Part shown: in pieces, positions 37,280-46,958 of the stretch
How positions within the stretch are numbered: the stretch's first letter is position 1
How the letters are laid out: each line of letters starts with the position of its first letter
Source: Zobellella maritima
Lineage (GTDB): Bacteria; Pseudomonadota; Gammaproteobacteria; Enterobacterales; Aeromonadaceae
Reading direction: 5' to 3'
Length of the DNA: 64,000 nt
Assembly (NCBI RefSeq): GCF_003075035.1
Contig: NZ_QCZE01000001.1
Span: 1,548,602-1,612,601, forward strand
Position numbers and translations under genes: made by a program
The notes under the pieces: model-generated
The model's database searches: none
What the model was told of the DNA's origin: nothing
Seen by the model: only the letters and a program-made list of their open reading frames with translations

Positions 37280-38794
37280 TTATTTCTTCTTGATATGCTT
37301 CATCAACCGCTTGCGCTTGCGTAACTGGGTTTCGGTCAGCTTGTTCTTGATACCGGCATATGGGTTATCCCCTTCCTGGAACTCGATACGAATAGGTGAG
37401 CCCATGATATGCAGGGAGCGTCGGAAGTAGTTCATCAGGTAACGCTTATAGGACTCGGGTAGATCTTTAACCTGATTGCCATGCACTATGATGCGCGGCG
37501 GATTGTAACCACCGGCGTGGGCATACTTCAGCTTGACCCGACGCCCCCGCACCAGTGGCGGCTGATGATCATCCTGTGCCATCTGCATGATGCGGGTCAG
37601 CATGGAAGTATTCACCCGCTTGGTCGCCGACTCATAGGCTTCGGCCACAGAGCCGAACAGATTGCCGACGCCACTGCCGTGCAGGGCCGAGATAAAATGC
37701 AGGCGGGCGAAATCGATAAAGCCCAGCCGTCGGTCCAGTTCCCGTTTGATGTCTTCTTTCACATCCAGGCTCAGACCGTCCCACTTGTTGACCGCCAGTA
37801 CAATACTGCGACCGGCGTTGAGCACAAACCCCAGCAGACTCAGATCCTGCTCGGAAATACCTTCCCGCGCATCCAGCACCAACAACACCACATTAGCGTC
37901 CTCGATGGCTTTCAGGGTCTTGATCACCGAAAACTTCTCGACCGTTTCATGGACTCTGCCACGCCGGCGGACGCCGGCAGTATCGATCAGGATAAATTCC
38001 TGACCGTCCCGCTCCATCGGAATATAAATGGAGTCGCGGGTGGTGCCGGGCATATCATAGACCACCACTCGATCCTCACCCAGGATACGGTTGGTCAGGG
38101 TCGATTTGCCCACATTGGGGCGACCGACGATGGCCAGCTTGATCGGCAAATCCTCGAAAGGCGTGGCGCTTTCCGCTTCTTCCTCATCCAGCTGATCCAG
38201 GGCGGCCAGGGCGTCCTCGAAGCCCAGTTCCGGATCCAGGGCCAGGCCGTCCCCCTCTTCCGCCAGGGCCTGCTCCGCCGCCTGACGCTGTTCGGCCAGC
38301 TCTTCCAGCTGTGGGGCCAGTGCCGTTTCCAGCAGGCTCAATACGCCCCGGCCATGGGCGGCGGCGATATGATAAATATCGCCCAGCCCCAGGCTGTAGA
38401 ATTCACTCACCGCCGAGTCGGCATCAATACCATCGGTCTTGTTGGCGACCAGCAGGGTATGCTTTTGGCAACGGCGCAGGTGGGCGGCAATGGCCTCGTC
38501 CGCAACGGTCAAACCGGCCCGGGCATCGACCATAAACAGCACCACATCTGCCTCATCAATGGCCGCCAGGGATTGCTCGGCCATTTTCAGCTCTATGCCT
38601 TCCTCGCTGCCGTCGATACCCCCGGTATCGACCACGATAAATTCCAGCTCGCCGATGCTGGCCTGACCGTATTTACGATCCCGGGTCAGACCCGGGAAGT
38701 CAGCCACCAATGCATCGCGGGTGCGGGTCAAACGGTTGAACAGGGTGGACTTGCCAACGTTCGGGCGCCCTACCAGGGCCACAACAGGCATCAT
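37280..38794 (-). CDS. der: ribosome biogenesis GTPase Der (EngA)
   Basis: A 504-residue protein with two tandem GTPase domains, the hallmark of Der. Domain 1 has GRPNVGKST (residues 9-17), DTGG and NKTD. Domain 2 has GRPNVGKST again (about 228), DTAG and NKWD. A KH-like C-terminal domain follows, ending in a basic tail ([13 protein letters not shown]). The acidic stretch between the domains ([23 protein letters not shown]) makes the protein slightly longer than E. coli Der (490). It assists 50S subunit assembly. It is the last gene of the leftward hisS-yfgM-bamB-der order found in many gammaproteobacteria. Confidence 0.98.
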   Translation of the reverse strand: MMPVVALVGRPNVGKSTLFNRLTRTRDALVADFPGLTRDRKYGQASIGELEFIVVDTGGIDGSEEGIELKMAEQSLAAIDEADVVLFMVDARAGLTVADEAIAAHLRRCQKHTLLVANKTDGIDADSAVSEFYSLGLGDIYHIAAAHGRGVLSLLETALAPQLEELAEQRQAAEQALAEEGDGLALDPELGFEDALAALDQLDEEEAESATPFEDLPIKLAIVGRPNVGKSTLTNRILGEDRVVVYDMPGTTRDSIYIPMERDGQEFILIDTAGVRRRGRVHETVEKFSVIKTLKAIEDANVVLLVLDAREGISEQDLSLLGFVLNAGRSIVLAVNKWDGLSLDVKEDIKRELDRRLGFIDFARLHFISALHGSGVGNLFGSVAEAYESATKRVNTSMLTRIMQMAQDDHQPPLVRGRRVKLKYAHAGGYNPPRIIVHGNQVKDLPESYKRYLMNYFRRSLHIMGSPIRIEFQEGDNPYAGIKNKLTETQLRKRKRLMKHIKKK

Positions 38795-38863
38795 ATATCA
38801 CTCTCCAAAAAACAATAACGGCTCCTGATCCGGGATCAGGAGCCGGGCGCCGCCATCAGGGGA

Positions 38864-40054
38864 TCAAGGGTGGCTCAGGGCCACCAGATCGCCACTACGG
38901 GTTTGCACATATAGGGTATCACCATCAACCACGGGCGCCACATACAGGCCGTCGCTGTCCAACCGCTGCAGGGACTGCAGGCGACCGGAGCTGCGGTCAA
39001 ACCAATACAGATAACCTTCCGCATCCCCCACGACCAGGTAATCGCCAAACACAGCCGGCGCAGTCAACCGGCGGTTTTCCAGCTGGGTATTAGACCACAA
39101 TTCGGTCCCGCTGCGGGCATCCAGGGCAAACAGGTGGCTGCGGCTGTCGGTGATATACAAGCGGCGGCCATCACTGCTCAGATCCCGCGAGCCCTGATAC
39201 TTGCGCTTCCACAGGGACTGACCAGAAATCAGCTGATGAGCAGTCAGCTGGCCATTATAGGCCATGGCATAGAGAACCTCTCCCAGGATCAAGGGGCTTG
39301 CCGCCACATCCACCATCCGCTCCAGCTCGGTTGCCCCTCTCGGACTGGCGATCCGGGCATCTCGCACCGGCTGGCCATCGGCCAGCAGCACTATACCCAG
39401 CCGGCCATCGGCCCGCCCGTAGAGCACGGCTCCACCGGCGGTGACCGGCGTCGACATGCTGCGCAGGGTCAGTGCCGGCTGCTCATTGCGTAACAGCCAG
39501 CGCTGCGCACCTGTCATCACGTCCAGGGCAATCAGGTTACCGGCGCTGGTATGCACCACCACCTTGCCTTCATCCACCGCCGGCGCGGCCAGCACTTCGC
39601 CGGCGACCGCCTGGGTCCAGAGCAGCTTGCCATCTTCCTGGGATACCGCATACACAAGGCCGTTTTCGGAGCCGAAGTAGAGGTTGCCATAGGCGGCGGT
39701 CAGGCCGCCGGAAATCCGTGGGCTGCGCTGATTCTCATTGATCTCCAGCTTATCGAGCCGGGTCTGCCACAACCGCTCACCCGAGTTTTTATCCCGGGCC
39801 TGCAGGACGCCATCCCGTGAGGCGGCAAAAATCCGTGAGCCATCCACCACCGGCGAAAGCTGTGAATAATACTCACCGACCCCCTTGCCTACCGAGGATG
39901 ACCAGGGTGACTCGGCAGTGAATTCATTGCTGATCTCCGGGACCGGATTGACCGGCATCACCGACTCCTGGCTGGAGCAGGCCGCCAGCAGCAGGCCCGC
40001 CATCAGGGGCAAGGCCCGGGTGAAACGATTAGCCATTATCATGTTTACCCGCAT
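38864..40054 (-). CDS. bamB: outer membrane assembly lipoprotein BamB
   Basis: A lipoprotein with lipobox LLLAAC and an eight-bladed beta-propeller of PQQ/WD-like repeats (NLYFGSENGLVYAVSQEDGKLLWTQ, VVVHTSAGNLIALDVMTGAQRW, YLVVGDAEGYLYWFDRSSGRLQS). The start is uncertain: ATGs at 40054, 40042 and 40036 are all in frame and none has a strong ribosome site; MANRFTRALPLMAG from 40036 makes the neatest signal peptide. It helps BamA insert barrel proteins in the outer membrane. Its 5' end overlaps the yfgM stop by up to 26 bases, suggesting coupled translation. Confidence 0.95.
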   Translation of the reverse strand: MRVNMIMANRFTRALPLMAGLLLAACSSQESVMPVNPVPEISNEFTAESPWSSSVGKGVGEYYSQLSPVVDGSRIFAASRDGVLQARDKNSGERLWQTRLDKLEINENQRSPRISGGLTAAYGNLYFGSENGLVYAVSQEDGKLLWTQAVAGEVLAAPAVDEGKVVVHTSAGNLIALDVMTGAQRWLLRNEQPALTLRSMSTPVTAGGAVLYGRADGRLGIVLLADGQPVRDARIASPRGATELERMVDVAASPLILGEVLYAMAYNGQLTAHQLISGQSLWKRKYQGSRDLSSDGRRLYITDSRSHLFALDARSGTELWSNTQLENRRLTAPAVFGDYLVVGDAEGYLYWFDRSSGRLQSLQRLDSDGLYVAPVVDGDTLYVQTRSGDLVALSHP

Positions 40055-40682
40055 CGGTTGAAGAAACGGCCAGATGGTCCATTTTCAGCTGCAAACCAGG
40101 GTTGTTGCTCAAGCCACCGGCGGCCGCCGCCGCCCGGTAGGCCTCACCGGCTGCTGCCTGCTGCTCCTGAGCAAGATACAGATCTCCCAGGATCTCCTGC
40201 TTCAGGGCATCAAAGGCAGGCTCACTTACCTTGTCCAGTTCAGCCTCCGCTGCCGGGTATTGCTGTTGGGCCAGCAGCACCCGGGCCAGACGCAAACGCG
40301 CTGCAGCTTCCAGGCCGGTATCCTCAATGCCGGACAGGGCCAGTTCCAGCTGCTGACGAGCCAGCGGCAATTCATTGGCTTTAACCGCTTCCGCCGCCAG
40401 CATCAGGGCGGCCAGCTCACCATAGCTGTTACCCTGATTTTGTTCGGCAAAGGCCGCAGTATCGGTAAAGGCGGCCCGGCCCTGCTCGGCCAGCTGTTCG
40501 GTCACCTGACTGAAGGCCTCGGCATTACTCGAGCGGCTATCGAGCTGGTAGTCCTGATAATAACGCCAGCCAAAGAGGCCGCCCAGGCCGATGACCGAGC
40601 CCAGCAGGATAGCCTTGCCATATTCCTGCCACCAACGTTTCAGGGCATCAAGTTGCTGCTCTTCGGTGCTGTAAATATCCAC
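40029..40682 (-). CDS. yfgM: YfgM, ancillary SecYEG translocon subunit (periplasmic chaperone linked)
   Basis: A 217-residue protein starting MDIYSTEEQQLDALKRWWQEYGKAI, then one membrane helix (LLGSVIGLGGLFGWRYYQ) and a periplasmic TPR-like helical domain (AELAALMLAAEAVKANELPLARQQLELAL, LRLARVLLAQQQYPAAEAELDKV). The layout matches E. coli YfgM (206), which contacts SecYEG and periplasmic chaperones. It directly follows hisS (stop and start adjacent) and overlaps bamB, so the four genes hisS-yfgM-bamB-der form one leftward unit. Confidence 0.92.
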   Translation of the reverse strand: MDIYSTEEQQLDALKRWWQEYGKAILLGSVIGLGGLFGWRYYQDYQLDSRSSNAEAFSQVTEQLAEQGRAAFTDTAAFAEQNQGNSYGELAALMLAAEAVKANELPLARQQLELALSGIEDTGLEAAARLRLARVLLAQQQYPAAEAELDKVSEPAFDALKQEILGDLYLAQEQQAAAGEAYRAAAAAGGLSNNPGLQLKMDHLAVSSTDAGKHDNG

Positions 40683-41960
40683 TCAGAACCCCTTCTGTGT
40701 TAAATGACCGACGATATCGTCGACTTTTAGGCTCTCTTGCTCGCCCTGGCCACGCAGGTACTTCAACGTGACTTCGCCACGACTGATTTCGTCTTCACCC
40801 AGGATCAATGCTACGGCGGCGCCACTCTTGTCGGCCCGCTTAAGCTGTTTTTTGAAGTTGCCGCCGCCGCAGTGGCTCATGACACGCCATTGCGGACGGG
40901 CATCTCTCAGCCGTTCGGCCAGGGCAAACCCCGCGCTCAGACAGCCATCACCCATCATGGCGATATAGATATCGGCCAGGGCCGGTTGCGGCTCTACCAG
41001 CCCCAGGGTGTCCAACAGCAAAACCAGCCGCTCCATGCCCATGGCGAAGCCCACTGCCGGTGTGGGCTGGCCGCCCAGCTGCTCTACCAGGCCATCGTAA
41101 CGACCACCGCCACAGACGGTACCCTGGGCGCCCAGACTCTCCGTGACCCACTCAAACACGGTCAGGTTATAATAATCCAGACCACGGACCAGGCGAGGGT
41201 TGATCTCGAAGGCGATGCCGGCCGCCGTCAGCAGCGACTGGAGCCCCGCGAAATGGGCCCGGGTCTGCTCACCGAAGTAATCGCTGAGTACCGGGGCATC
41301 TTGCAGCAATGCCTGCACCTGGGCATTTTTACTGTCCAGTACCCGCAATGGGTTGGTGTGCATGCGCCGGCGGCTGTCATCGTCCAGCTTGTCCTGATGC
41401 TGCTCCAGATAGGCCACCAGGGCCTGCCGGTATTCGGCCCGCTCTTCGGGCTGGCCCAGGCTGTTAAGCTGCAGCGTCAGGTGCTCACTGACTCCCAGCC
41501 TGTTCCACAGGCGGGCAGTCAGCATGATCAGCTCGGCGTCGATATCGGGTCCGTTCAGGCCGAAGACTTCAACACCGAACTGGTGAAACTGGCGGTAACG
41601 GCCCTTCTGGGGACGCTCGTAGCGGAACATGGGGCCCATGTACCACATACGGCGTTCCTGGTTATAGAGCAGGCCGTGTTCGATCCCGGCGCGTACGCAG
41701 CCGGCGGTGCCTTCGGGCCTCAGGGTCATGCTGTCGCCGTTGCGGTCGTCGAAGGTGTACATCTCTTTTTCGACCACATCGGTGACTTCACCGATGGCCC
41801 GCTTAAACAGCCCGGTGACCTCCATGATAGGCATACGCACTTCGGCATAGCCATAGGCGCTCATAAGGTCACGTAGAACCGCTTCCGCCTGTTGCCAGGC
41901 CGGGGTCTGCTCCGGCAGGCAGTCGTTCATACCACGAATTGCTTGAATCTGTTTGGCCAC
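40683..41960 (-). CDS. hisS: histidyl-tRNA synthetase
   Basis: A 425-residue class II synthetase, the same length as E. coli HisRS (424). It begins [19 protein letters not shown]. Motif 2 is in [23 protein letters not shown]. The histidine-specific motifs appear as [16 protein letters not shown] and [14 protein letters not shown], motif 3 as [15 protein letters not shown], and the C-terminal anticodon-binding domain from about 330. It charges tRNA-His. It is first in the run hisS-yfgM-bamB-der; the 253-base gap to ispG upstream contains a mosaic repeat. Confidence 0.98.
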   Translation of the reverse strand: MAKQIQAIRGMNDCLPEQTPAWQQAEAVLRDLMSAYGYAEVRMPIMEVTGLFKRAIGEVTDVVEKEMYTFDDRNGDSMTLRPEGTAGCVRAGIEHGLLYNQERRMWYMGPMFRYERPQKGRYRQFHQFGVEVFGLNGPDIDAELIMLTARLWNRLGVSEHLTLQLNSLGQPEERAEYRQALVAYLEQHQDKLDDDSRRRMHTNPLRVLDSKNAQVQALLQDAPVLSDYFGEQTRAHFAGLQSLLTAAGIAFEINPRLVRGLDYYNLTVFEWVTESLGAQGTVCGGGRYDGLVEQLGGQPTPAVGFAMGMERLVLLLDTLGLVEPQPALADIYIAMMGDGCLSAGFALAERLRDARPQWRVMSHCGGGNFKKQLKRADKSGAAVALILGEDEISRGEVTLKYLRGQGEQESLKVDDIVGHLTQKGF

Positions 41961-42029
41961 GAAAATATCTCTATGTTTAACGGCTTAAAATAAATGAATG
42001 CGAATGGACTACTGCCGCCACTGTTCAGG

Positions 42030-42190
42030 GAGCGGAATCCGTTGTGCTTCAAGCCAACCGTCTACGCCAGGGCCGGAAAATGCTCCTGCCGTTCCGGCAT
42101 TCCCGCCCTCCATGGCGGTCAGTAGCGTAGCCGAGCCCCCATGGAGGGGTTTACGGCGTGTCGGCATGAGAGCAGCGTATTCCGGTTCTC
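42030..42190. repeat. mosaic hairpin repeat, copy 2 (between hisS and ispG)
   Basis: Bounded by GAGCGGAATCCG (42030-42041) and its approximate inverse CGTATTCCGGTTCTC (42176-42190). 42050-42120 matches 8385-8455 at 66 of 71 bases. The right half has GAGCCCCCATGG and GGGGTTTACGGCGTGTCGG (to 42164), shared with the minus strand of 60499-60530. CCCTCCATGG in the left half can pair with CCATGGAGGG at 42140, giving a long-range stem. The 41961-42213 gap holds no gene besides this. Confidence 0.85.
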
Positions 42191-42213
42191 ACTGGCGCAT
42201 GAAAGCAAGCGGC

Positions 42214-43332
42214 TTACTCCTTGTCCTGTACCGGAATACGGGCGGCGGGATCCATCATCGCCGCCTTGGCACGAATGCGGGACTCAAGCACATCCAAAAG
42301 ATCATTGTTATCGAGCCTGTCCACCCGTACGCCTCCCTCATAGAAGGCACTCTTGCGTTGGGCGCCGGCGAGGCCCAGGTCCGAGACCAGAGCCTCGCCG
42401 GGGCCGTTAACCACGCAACCGATAATGGACACGTCCATCGGCGTGATGATGTCTTCAAGGCGGCTCTCCAGGGCATTGACGGTACCAATGACATCGAACT
42501 CCTGACGGGAGCAGGACGGACAGGCGATGAAGTTGATGCCCCGGGCACGGATGCGTAGAGATTTGAGGATATCGAAACCGACCTTGACCTCTTCCACCGG
42601 ATCGGCGGCCAGAGAAATACGCAGGGTGTCGCCTATCCCTTCGGCCAGCAGCATGCCCAGGCCGATCGACGATTTCACTGCCCCGCTCCTGAAGCCGCCG
42701 GCTTCGGTAATGCCCAGATGCAGCGGCTGTTCAATCTGCCTGGCTAGTTCTCGATAGGCACCCACTGCCAGGAACACGTCCGAGGCCTTGACGCTGACCT
42801 TGAACTGATCAAAGTTGAGTCGGTCGAGTATCTCAACATGGCGCAGGGCGGACTCCACCAAGGCGGCGGGCGTAGGTTCACCGTACTTTTCCTGCAAATC
42901 CTTTTCCAGGGAGCCGCCATTCACGCCGATGCGAATGGGGATGCCCTTGTCCCGGGCACAATCCACCACCGCACGCACCCGGTCTTCCCGGCCGATATTG
43001 CCCGGATTGATACGCAGGCAATCGGCGCCGTACTCGGCCACCTGCAGGGCAATGCGATAGTCAAAATGGATATCCGCCACCAGCGGCATGGTGGTGCCGG
43101 CACGGATGGCCTTGAAGGCCTCTGCCGCCTCCATGGTGGGCACGGACACCCGCACGATATCGGCACCGGCTTTTTCCACCGCCCGGATCTGGGCCAGGGT
43201 GGCGGCCACATCCGTGGTCAGGGTATTGGTCATGGTTTGCACACTGATGGGGGCATCGCCCCCGACCAATACCGAACCAACACGGATTTGCTTTGATTTA
43301 CGACGAATGATGGGAGAAGCGTGTTGGGACAT
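42214..43332 (-). CDS. ispG: 4-hydroxy-3-methylbut-2-enyl diphosphate synthase (flavodoxin)
   Basis: A 372-residue iron-sulfur enzyme of the non-mevalonate isoprenoid pathway, same length as E. coli IspG. The TIM-barrel part has [22 protein letters not shown] and LRINPGNIG. The [4Fe-4S] ligands are in [11 protein letters not shown] and CVVNGPGEA. It reduces MEcPP to HMBPP. It follows rodZ by 19 bases on the same strand; the pilW-rodZ-ispG order is a common gammaproteobacterial arrangement. Confidence 0.98.
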   Translation of the reverse strand: MSQHASPIIRRKSKQIRVGSVLVGGDAPISVQTMTNTLTTDVAATLAQIRAVEKAGADIVRVSVPTMEAAEAFKAIRAGTTMPLVADIHFDYRIALQVAEYGADCLRINPGNIGREDRVRAVVDCARDKGIPIRIGVNGGSLEKDLQEKYGEPTPAALVESALRHVEILDRLNFDQFKVSVKASDVFLAVGAYRELARQIEQPLHLGITEAGGFRSGAVKSSIGLGMLLAEGIGDTLRISLAADPVEEVKVGFDILKSLRIRARGINFIACPSCSRQEFDVIGTVNALESRLEDIITPMDVSIIGCVVNGPGEALVSDLGLAGAQRKSAFYEGGVRVDRLDNNDLLDVLESRIRAKAAMMDPAARIPVQDKE

Positions 43333-43351
43333 GATTCACTCTTAAACGTAT

Positions 43352-44314
43352 TCAGGATTGCGGCACTGTCAGTCGGGCAACCTGCCCGGCCCTGAAGCGT
43401 GACAGATCCACTTCCTTATTCATATATTCGATACGGGCAGCCTGTGGTGCCCCCAATACCAGCCGAAACGGTGCCGTGCCATCCAGCTCGAGGGTGTCGC
43501 TGGCCTTCTTGACGCCCTGTGCCAACACCTTGCCCTGGCTGTCGGTCACCTTGATCCAGCAATCGTCAACAAACCGCATCACCAGCTGGTTGGGATTGCC
43601 GGGCTCGGGCGCTGTCTCTTCCGCCGGAGGCGGAGTCGTTTCCACACCCGGCTGAAGCGCTTGCTCCGGTTCGGCAGCGGCCGCCTCCGTCAGATTCGCG
43701 GCTTCGGCCTGAGACTCGTCTTGGTTCGCCGCAGGCACGGCCGTGGCGTCATTCTCCACCCTGGCTGAGGGCTCTGCCGCTATTGGTGCGGCCGGCTCCG
43801 ACGAGCTTAACTCAAGGGGCTGGGCTTCCGGCTCCGTTTGGCCCTCAACTACCGGCTCCTCGCGGCGCTCGGGATAATTGAAATCACTGTCCTGCCACCA
43901 CCAAAATACCAGTGAGCCCAGTAAAAGCAGCACCACCAGCCAGCTGATGCGCTTGAGCCATTTGTCGCTGGCCTGCTGTCGCGTGCGTTTGGAAAAGCTC
44001 TGCATGGGGGTAGCGGCAGCACTCATGGCCCCGATACCGCTCATGCTGTCGAAGGCGGCCAGGGCCTGCTGTTCATTCGCGCCCACCACCTTGGCATAAG
44101 CCTTTACGTAACCGCGCAAAAAGGTCAGGGCAACCCCAGCCTTGTAATGATCCTCGTCAATCGACTCGATCACCGCCAGTCGCAAATTCAATCGGCGAGC
44201 GACCTCTGACTGGGTCCATCCCTTGGCTTCCCGCGCCTGGCGCAACATGGCCCCTGGGCCCGCGGACTCAGGTGCTCCGGCTTCATCTTGTTGTTCTACA
44301 TCGTTAGTAGTCAT
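43352..44314 (-). CDS. rodZ: cytoskeletal protein RodZ
   Basis: A 320-residue protein. Residues about 20-90 are an N-terminal HTH of the RodZ type (LRQAREAKGWTQSEVARRLNLRLAVIESIDEDHYKAG). A single membrane helix follows (ISWLVVLLLLGSLVFWWW). Then a long acidic, Pro- and Ala-rich periplasmic linker and a C-terminal DUF4115 domain (MRFVDDCWIKVTDSQGKVLAQGVKK). It anchors MreB to the membrane and sets rod shape. Its start lies inside the end of pilW (11-base overlap). The HTH in RodZ contacts MreB rather than DNA. Confidence 0.95.
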   Translation of the reverse strand: MTTNDVEQQDEAGAPESAGPGAMLRQAREAKGWTQSEVARRLNLRLAVIESIDEDHYKAGVALTFLRGYVKAYAKVVGANEQQALAAFDSMSGIGAMSAAATPMQSFSKRTRQQASDKWLKRISWLVVLLLLGSLVFWWWQDSDFNYPERREEPVVEGQTEPEAQPLELSSSEPAAPIAAEPSARVENDATAVPAANQDESQAEAANLTEAAAAEPEQALQPGVETTPPPAEETAPEPGNPNQLVMRFVDDCWIKVTDSQGKVLAQGVKKASDTLELDGTAPFRLVLGAPQAARIEYMNKEVDLSRFRAGQVARLTVPQS

Positions 44315-45083
44315 TTGCTAAAAATCGCTTGGCCTGTTCTGAACCTGGAAATAACCGCACCAAGTCTGCCCCGGCTTGTTGAGCTTGCGCTATCATGCCC
44401 AGTTCTTCTGCGGTACGGACGGTCAACCATAAACTCTGGGGACTGGGTTGATGCTCGGCCTGATATCGGTTGATATACTCCCGGGCCACCACATTATCCC
44501 CCTGTATGACTAAAATTTCAGCCGCGCCAAGCAAGGATCTGGACTTGGCCGGATTATACTCCAGTGCGCGTTGATAATAACCCAATGCCTGTTCCTGCCG
44601 ACCGGCCTGCATCGCACAGAGGGCCGCGTTCTCATAAGTGTCGGCAACCTGGACATAGCCGGGCACCACCACCGCCTTCCTAAACATGACATCGGCTTCG
44701 TCAAATCGTTCCCGGGCACAGAGGAAAACGCCATAGTTATTCAATCCATCACCATGATTTGGCGAAAGTTTTAGCAATTTCCGGTAACTCTTCTCGGCGT
44801 TATCAAACTCGGAGACTGACTGATAGAACCAGGCTTTCGCCAGGTGAATATCCGGATTACCGGGATCCTGAAACAGCGCCTTGTCCAGATTGAACTTGGC
44901 CTGCTCCACATCTCCCCTACGCAGGTATTCCAGCCCCAGATTCATCCTGGTAACCGCCGCATCGGAAGCCGTGAACACGGCATCACGGGGCTGGGGCCCC
45001 GCTCCCACATAACTGGTTTCACTTACGCATCCGGACAAGGCGGCCAGCAAAGCCGCTCCCGGTAACAGCGCCTTGTTCTGCAT
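44304..45083 (-). CDS. pilW: type IV pilus assembly TPR lipoprotein PilW (PilF)
   Basis: A 259-residue lipoprotein (lipobox LSGC in ALLAALSGC) with TPR repeats from about residue 50 (MNLGLEYLRRGDVEQAKFNLDKALFQDPGNPDIHLAKAWFY, YRKLLKLSPNHGDGLNNYGVFL, LGYYQRALEYNPAKSRSL). It is the pilotin that brings the PilQ secretin to the outer membrane in type IV pilus systems. No other pilus gene lies in the window, but pilW sits between rlmN and rodZ in many gammaproteobacteria, so the linkage is positional rather than functional. It follows rlmN by 26 bases. Confidence 0.92.
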   Translation of the reverse strand: MQNKALLPGAALLAALSGCVSETSYVGAGPQPRDAVFTASDAAVTRMNLGLEYLRRGDVEQAKFNLDKALFQDPGNPDIHLAKAWFYQSVSEFDNAEKSYRKLLKLSPNHGDGLNNYGVFLCARERFDEADVMFRKAVVVPGYVQVADTYENAALCAMQAGRQEQALGYYQRALEYNPAKSRSLLGAAEILVIQGDNVVAREYINRYQAEHQPSPQSLWLTVRTAEELGMIAQAQQAGADLVRLFPGSEQAKRFLANDY

Positions 45084-45109
45084 TCCCTTATATACCCATT
45101 GCTTGGCTA

Positions 45110-46228
45110 TTAAACCATTGTGACGGATATATTTTGCTCCTGCATCCGTTTTTTCAGGGTCCGTTTGGTTCTGTCGATAACATCCCCTACCAACTGGCCA
45201 CAGGCGGCATCGATATCGTCACCGCGAGTCTTGCGGATGGTGACGGTATTGCCGTATTGCATCAATACCTTGTTAAAGCGGTCGATGCGGCTGTTGCTCG
45301 GCTTGCCATAGGGGTTACCGGGGAAGGGATTAAACGGGATCAGGTTGATCTTGCAGGGCAGGTCTTTCAGCAACTCGGCCAACTCATGGGCATGCTGCAT
45401 ATCGTCATTGACGTGGTCGAGCAGCACATACTCGATGGTCACCTTGCCGTGGTTGGCATTGGACTTGGAGATATAACGCCGTACGCTGTCGAGCAGGGTG
45501 GCAATATCATACTTGTCGTTGATTGGCATGATCTCCGAGCGCAGGGTATCGTTGGGCGCATGCAGCGACACCGCCAGCGCCACGTCTATCATATCCCCCA
45601 GCTTGTCGAGAGCCGGGACCACCCCCGAAGTAGACAAGGTCACCCGGCGCTTGGACAGACCGAAGCCGTAATCCTCCAGCATCAAACGCATCGCCGGCAC
45701 CACATTATTGAGGTTCAACAGTGGTTCGCCCATGCCCATCATCACCACATTGGTGATCGGCTTGCGTCCGGAGTCACGCACAAAACCGACCCGACTGGCG
45801 GCCCGCCATACCTGGCCGATGATTTCCGATACCTTGAGGTTACGGTTAAAGCCCTGCTGCGCAGTAGAGCAGAACTTGCAGTCCAGAGCACAGCCCACCT
45901 GGGAGGACACGCACAGGGTGGCCCGGTCGCCGTCGGGAATATAGACGGTCTCCACTTCCTGCCCCCCCACCTGCATGGCCCATTTGATGGTACCGTCGGC
46001 CGAGATTTTCTCGACACTGATTTCAGGAGCGCGGATCTCGGCCCTGGTCTGCAGCTTGGCACGCAGCACCTTGTTGATATTGGTCATCTGCTCGAAGTCA
46101 TCGCAACCGAAGTGATAGATCCATTTCATCACCTGATCGGCGCGAAACGGCTTCTCGCCCAGTTCCTGAAAGAACCCGCGCATGCCGTCACGATCCAGAT
46201 CCAGCAGGTTTATCTTTGTCTCACTCAT
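45110..46228 (-). CDS. rlmN: dual-specificity 23S rRNA/tRNA adenine-C2 methyltransferase RlmN
   Basis: The ATG at 46228 ([41 protein letters not shown]) has AGAGGC upstream and gives 372 residues. The radical-SAM cluster is [11 protein letters not shown] (CxxxCxxC). [30 protein letters not shown] and the C-terminal resolving Cys region ([16 protein letters not shown]) are present. RlmN methylates C2 of adenosine 2503 of 23S rRNA and A37 of some tRNAs. An upstream in-frame reading to 46270 is not supported. Confidence 0.97.
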   Translation of the reverse strand: MSETKINLLDLDRDGMRGFFQELGEKPFRADQVMKWIYHFGCDDFEQMTNINKVLRAKLQTRAEIRAPEISVEKISADGTIKWAMQVGGQEVETVYIPDGDRATLCVSSQVGCALDCKFCSTAQQGFNRNLKVSEIIGQVWRAASRVGFVRDSGRKPITNVVMMGMGEPLLNLNNVVPAMRLMLEDYGFGLSKRRVTLSTSGVVPALDKLGDMIDVALAVSLHAPNDTLRSEIMPINDKYDIATLLDSVRRYISKSNANHGKVTIEYVLLDHVNDDMQHAHELAELLKDLPCKINLIPFNPFPGNPYGKPSNSRIDRFNKVLMQYGNTVTIRKTRGDDIDAACGQLVGDVIDRTKRTLKKRMQEQNISVTMV

Positions 46229-46336
46229 CGGTTGCCTCTTACTTGACTTATCAGAGCCCACAGGGCGCAAAATTGTACAGAGTTTACCTGCCGGTTGCCA
46301 GCGCTACCGCCGGCACCTGCATACCATTCGCCCATG

Positions 46337-46361
46337 AAAAAAGGAGCCGCAGCTCCTTTTT
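46337..46361 (-). terminator. Rho-independent terminator of ndk
   Basis: AAAAAGGAGC, a short loop and GCTCCTTTTT stand 20 bases beyond the ndk stop, with T-runs on both strands. It can end the leftward ndk transcript before rlmN. Confidence 0.85.
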
Positions 46362-46380
46362 AGCTTAGTGCAGCCGTCGC

Positions 46381-46812
46381 TTAGCGGGTGCGGGGGCAGA
46401 TTTCTTCGTCGCTGAAGAAATAGGCGATTTCGCGAGCAGCGGAAGCAGCGGCATCGGAACCGTGTACGGCATTTTCGTCGATGCTGTTGGCATAGTCTGC
46501 ACGCAGGGTACCGGCCAGGGCGTCGGCCGGGTTGGTAGCACCCATGATTTCACGGTTGCGACGTACGGCGTCTTCACCTTCCAGCACCTGTACCATAACG
46601 GGACCGGAAGTCATAAAGTCAACCAGAGCCTTGAAGAAAGGACGCTCACTGTGCTCGGCGTAGAAACCTTCGGCCTGCTCGCGGCTCAGGTGCACCATTT
46701 TAGAAGCAACGATCTTCAGACCGGCGGCTTCAAAACGCTGGTAGATGGCACCGATCAGGTTCTTTGCTACGGCATCAGGCTTGATGATGGAAAAAGTACG
46801 TTCGAGAGCCAT
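46381..46812 (-). CDS. ndk: nucleoside diphosphate kinase
   Basis: A 143-residue protein, exactly the E. coli length. It starts [23 protein letters not shown]. The phosphorylated His is in [20 protein letters not shown]. It balances nucleoside triphosphate pools by a ping-pong mechanism. ndk lies next to rlmN as in E. coli and has its own terminator. The high frequency of favoured codons suggests strong expression. Confidence 0.98.
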   Translation of the reverse strand: MALERTFSIIKPDAVAKNLIGAIYQRFEAAGLKIVASKMVHLSREQAEGFYAEHSERPFFKALVDFMTSGPVMVQVLEGEDAVRRNREIMGATNPADALAGTLRADYANSIDENAVHGSDAAASAAREIAYFFSDEEICPRTR

Positions 46813-46958
46813 GGGTGTTCCTTAAGTTAATCAGTCAGTGAATGAAACGCGCGGAATTATACGTAAACAGCAACCAAGTTAACACTGTTGTCAGGCATTT
46901 TTATTGCGGTGACAGGGTGTGCCCCGGAAATTAACCCGGGGCGCTGGCGTCCGCCCTA

